From: JBCCJA01 sp039045975
GTDB taxonomy: Bacteria; Planctomycetota; Planctomycetia; Planctomycetales; Planctomycetaceae
Assembly (NCBI GenBank): GCA_039045975.1
Contig: JBCCJA010000068.1
Span: forward strand, 1 to 18,124
DNA length: 18,124 nucleotides
Reading direction: 5' to 3'
Below, in pieces: positions 16,127-18,124 of this stretch. The notes under the pieces were generated by a model. That model was not told the DNA's origin. It searched no databases and saw only the letters and a list, made by a program, of their open reading frames with translations. Both the position numbers and the translations under genes were made by a program. How positions within the stretch are numbered: position 1 is the stretch's first letter; each line of letters starts with the position of its first letter.

Positions 16127-16350
16127 CTCGTGGCCGCTTCTCCGGCTATCTCGCGGACCTCGACGATGTGCCGCGTTCCGTAAGAAATTGGTAAGTCGTC
16201 GTCGCTGACGACCATCACCAGGCCGCCTTTTGCGTTGAGGAGCGTTTTCTCTCGCGTTCTTACGGGAATCGCGGGCCCCTCGGTCATGACCATCTCGAAG
16301 GGGACGAACGGATCTCGGTCGAGATGCTCTTTCAGTTCGGCGGCGGTCAT
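16123..16350 (-). CDS. small conserved-type protein, first of a tandem paralogous pair
   Basis: This 75-residue soluble protein starts MTAAELKEHLDRDPFVPFEM, has 'PVRTREKTLLNAKGG' at about 29-43 and an acidic 'SDDDLP' before the last strands. Layout and motif 'DPFVPFEMVMTEG' match the 'RPFEAFELTTADG' of the downstream gene, so the two are a tandem duplication. No catalytic motif is seen; a small beta-rich binding protein is likely. ATG 16350 is well supported by GGAGAGG (16354-16360). It lies 22 bases after the ACP gene and overlaps the next gene by four bases. Confidence 0.77.
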   Translation of the reverse strand: MTAAELKEHLDRDPFVPFEMVMTEGPAIPVRTREKTLLNAKGGLVMVVSDDDLPISYGTRHIVEVREIAGEAATR

Positions 16351-16372
16351 GACCCTCTCCGGTCCGTGTCGC

Positions 16373-16666
16373 TTACGCCGTCGCCGGCTCGACGTCGGCG
16401 AGCTTCGGTTCGAGGTAAGTCACGGTCGAATCCATCGACCCGAGGTTGGGGTAGTCTTCCTCCGGGATTTGCACCTTGTAGAGCTTCCGCAGCTCCATGA
16501 CGATGTCGAGGAAGTCCATCGAGTCGAGGTCCATCTGGTCGCGGAACGAGACCGCGTCGTCGAGGTCGGTCAGATCTTCGTCGGGCGCGATCCGCTCGAG
16601 GATGTCGAGGATGACCTGCCGGATCTGGGGACGCGTCATTCCGTGCTCTCTGTCGTCTGAAGCCAT
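16373..16666 (-). CDS. acyl carrier protein
   Basis: This is an acidic protein of 97 residues as drawn, or 88 if it starts at ATG 16639. The phosphopantetheine attachment site is Ser49 in LDSMDFLD, followed by the expected helix 'IVMELRKLYKVQIPEEDY'. It carries growing or finished acyl chains as thioesters. It differs from a housekeeping AcpP in the long 'PDEDLTDLDDAVSFRDQMD' approach to the serine, so it is probably a dedicated carrier for the adjacent ketosynthase. The shorter start is attractive because family proteins usually begin about 10 residues before this helix and AGAGAG lies upstream; the choice is open. Confidence 0.88.
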   Translation of the reverse strand: MASDDREHGMTRPQIRQVILDILERIAPDEDLTDLDDAVSFRDQMDLDSMDFLDIVMELRKLYKVQIPEEDYPNLGSMDSTVTYLEPKLADVEPATA

Positions 16667-16713
16667 TGGGGGCGGGCGTCGCCGGTGCGACGCGGTGCGG
16701 GTCGCGGGACCGG

Positions 16714-17961
16714 TCAGCCGAAGCGGCGGACGATCACGACCGAGTTGATGCCGAGCATTCCGAACGAATTGTTCAGAATCACGTCGACCTTCGGCAACTC
16801 ACGCGGCTCGTTGGCGACGATTTGGGGCAACGCGCACCGCGGGTCGGGCTCATCCAAATTGATCGTAGCGTGGGCGAGCCGGTCGTTGAACGCGGGCAGA
16901 TTACCGAGCAGTTCGAGGGCCCCGGACGCCCCCATCGCGTGGCCGATGAAGCTCTTCGTGTTGTTGATCGCAACGTCGGGGCAGTCGCCGAAGACGGCCG
17001 AGAGGGCTTTCGCCTCCTCGATGTCGCCCGACTCGGTCGCGGTCGCGTGAGTGCTGACGAGGTCGACGTCGCCCGGGCCGATCCCGGCCCGTTTCAGCGC
17101 CAGCCGCAGGCATTCGGCCTGTCGCGTGCTGTTCGGCAGGACGAAGTCGGTCGCGTCGGAATTGATCGCGTAGCCGATGATCTCGCCGTAAATCGTCGCC
17201 CCCCTCGCGACCGCGTCGGGCAGGCGTTCGAGAGTCACGATCCCGCCGCCCTCGGCGACGACGATGCCGTTTCGCCCGCTGTCGAACGGCCGGCAGGCCT
17301 TGGCCGGGTCGTCGTGCGAGGCCAACGCGCCCTGCGAGTGAAAGCCCGCGAAGATCCCGAACGTGTGGATCGACTCGGAGACGCCGCCCGCCAACGCGAG
17401 GTCGACCTCGCCGAGGCGTAGCATCTGCACCGCTTGAACGAGACCGGCGTTCCCGGCCGCGCAGGCGGCCCCGACCGTCAGGTGCGGGCCCGTGATCCCG
17501 AGGCTGAGCGTCACTTCGCCGGCCGGGTTGTTTGCGACCGTCCGCGGGTTGTGGTGGTGCGTCCAGACCGCTGTGTCGTAGCCGTGTTTCGAGATCTCGA
17601 AGATCTCGTTCTCGGTCTCGACGTTGCCGTGTTCGGTGATGCCGAGGTAGACGCCGACGCGGCTCTTCTCGACCGCCGGCCATTCGAGCCCGGAGTCTTG
17701 GACCGCCTCGTTCGCGCAGTACGTCGCGATCGATCCGGCCCGTGTGCCGCGGCGTGCCGCCTTCCGCTTCTGGTGCTTCAGGACGTCGAAGTCGCAGACC
17801 CCGGCGAGCACCGGCGGCATGTGCCGGGTCTCGAACTCGGTGACGCCCGAGCGGCCCTCCAGCAGATTGCCGCGGAACTCTGATAGCGAATTCCCGTTCG
17901 GCGCCGTCAGCCCGACCCCGGTGATGACGATCCGCTGACGGTCGTCGGAAGATTCGGACAT
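16714..17961 (-). CDS. beta-ketoacyl-ACP synthase (FabF-like ketosynthase)
   Basis: This 415-residue thiolase-fold enzyme performs decarboxylative Claisen condensation on acyl-ACP. The catalytic Cys167 (TVGAACAAGNAG), His305 (STHATATESGD) and His341 (KSFIGHAMGASGA) are all present, so it should be a true condensing enzyme and not a chain-length factor. The C-terminal loop reads NSFGMLGINS (398-407) in place of the common NSFGFGGTN, and the cysteine motif differs from standard FabF, suggesting a specialised clade. ATG 17961 is preferred to TTG 17964; no Shine-Dalgarno is visible. The ACP gene follows after 47 bases. It is the first gene of the - strand run in this window. Confidence 0.92.
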   Translation of the reverse strand: MSESSDDRQRIVITGVGLTAPNGNSLSEFRGNLLEGRSGVTEFETRHMPPVLAGVCDFDVLKHQKRKAARRGTRAGSIATYCANEAVQDSGLEWPAVEKSRVGVYLGITEHGNVETENEIFEISKHGYDTAVWTHHHNPRTVANNPAGEVTLSLGITGPHLTVGAACAAGNAGLVQAVQMLRLGEVDLALAGGVSESIHTFGIFAGFHSQGALASHDDPAKACRPFDSGRNGIVVAEGGGIVTLERLPDAVARGATIYGEIIGYAINSDATDFVLPNSTRQAECLRLALKRAGIGPGDVDLVSTHATATESGDIEEAKALSAVFGDCPDVAINNTKSFIGHAMGASGALELLGNLPAFNDRLAHATINLDEPDPRCALPQIVANEPRELPKVDVILNNSFGMLGINSVVIVRRFG

Positions 17962-18124
17962 CAATCGACGCAGCGGGCAGGCGTTCTGTGACGGCGGCGG
18001 GACCGATCGGCCGGTCCCAACCGCAGGGACGCCGAATGTAATCGGGCCGTGCGGCGGGGTGGACCCGGGCCCGACGGCCCGCGCGGCCGTGTGGGTGGGC
18101 GGGCCGGGGGGCGAGTACCCCGCC
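17962..18124 (-). promoter_or_regulatory. probable control region upstream of the ketosynthase operon
   Basis: No gene is seen in these 163 bases. They hold a hairpin (17999-18005 GGGACCG paired with 18012-18018 CGGTCCC, loop ATCGGC) and, on the - strand, a weak -10-like TACATT (18035-18040). An 8-bp inverted repeat (GGCGGGGT 18053-18060, ACCCCGCC 18117-18124) runs to the window edge. No T-run follows either hairpin, so they are not intrinsic terminators. Confidence 0.3.

Overview
The window is GC-rich (about two thirds by eye) and gene-dense, with no stretch over about 170 bases lacking a gene. It most resembles a planctomycete chromosome. The pointers are a Tat-exported Gfo/Idh/MocA oxidoreductase, a PQQ-type beta-propeller beside a transglutaminase-like protein, small lineage-type proteins carrying a 'PFxxFE' motif, and a ketosynthase/ACP/CrtI-like set. 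This assignment is an inference. I see no rRNA, recognisable tRNA, insertion sequence or CRISPR array.

Left part, + strand (1-6854): a compact three-way-junction inverted-repeat structure (13-80) lies upstream of a phosphoglucosamine-mutase-type phosphohexomutase (glmM). Next come a membrane NfeD/ClpP-class protein with two protease-like domains, one of them apparently dead, then xylose isomerase (xylA) and a Tat-signal sugar-dehydrogenase-like oxidoreductase. A strong intrinsic terminator (6884-6913) closes this block.

Middle (6927-11253): on the - strand, transaldolase (tal) is followed by three small membrane proteins separated from each other by exactly 10 bases. The transaldolase stop codon lies inside a 16-bp palindrome. 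purB diverges from tal across a 126-bp gap full of inverted repeats, and encodes an adenylosuccinate lyase of animal-like type. A HicB/HicA toxin-antitoxin pair follows on the + strand.

Right part, - strand (11293-17961): one probable long operon, read right to left. It holds a beta-ketoacyl-ACP synthase, an acyl carrier protein, two small tandem paralogues, a CrtI/phytoene-desaturase-like FAD oxidoreductase, an NAD-dependent sugar epimerase, a secreted PQQ-type beta-propeller and a transglutaminase-like protein. Three of the junctions are 4-base start/stop overlaps. The first five genes look like the core of an acyl-ACP-based lipid or polyene pathway with no assigned product, and are the best candidate here for an undescribed system. 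The rest of the window is mostly housekeeping and carbohydrate metabolism: xylA and tal serve pentose use, glmM amino-sugar precursors, and purB purines.
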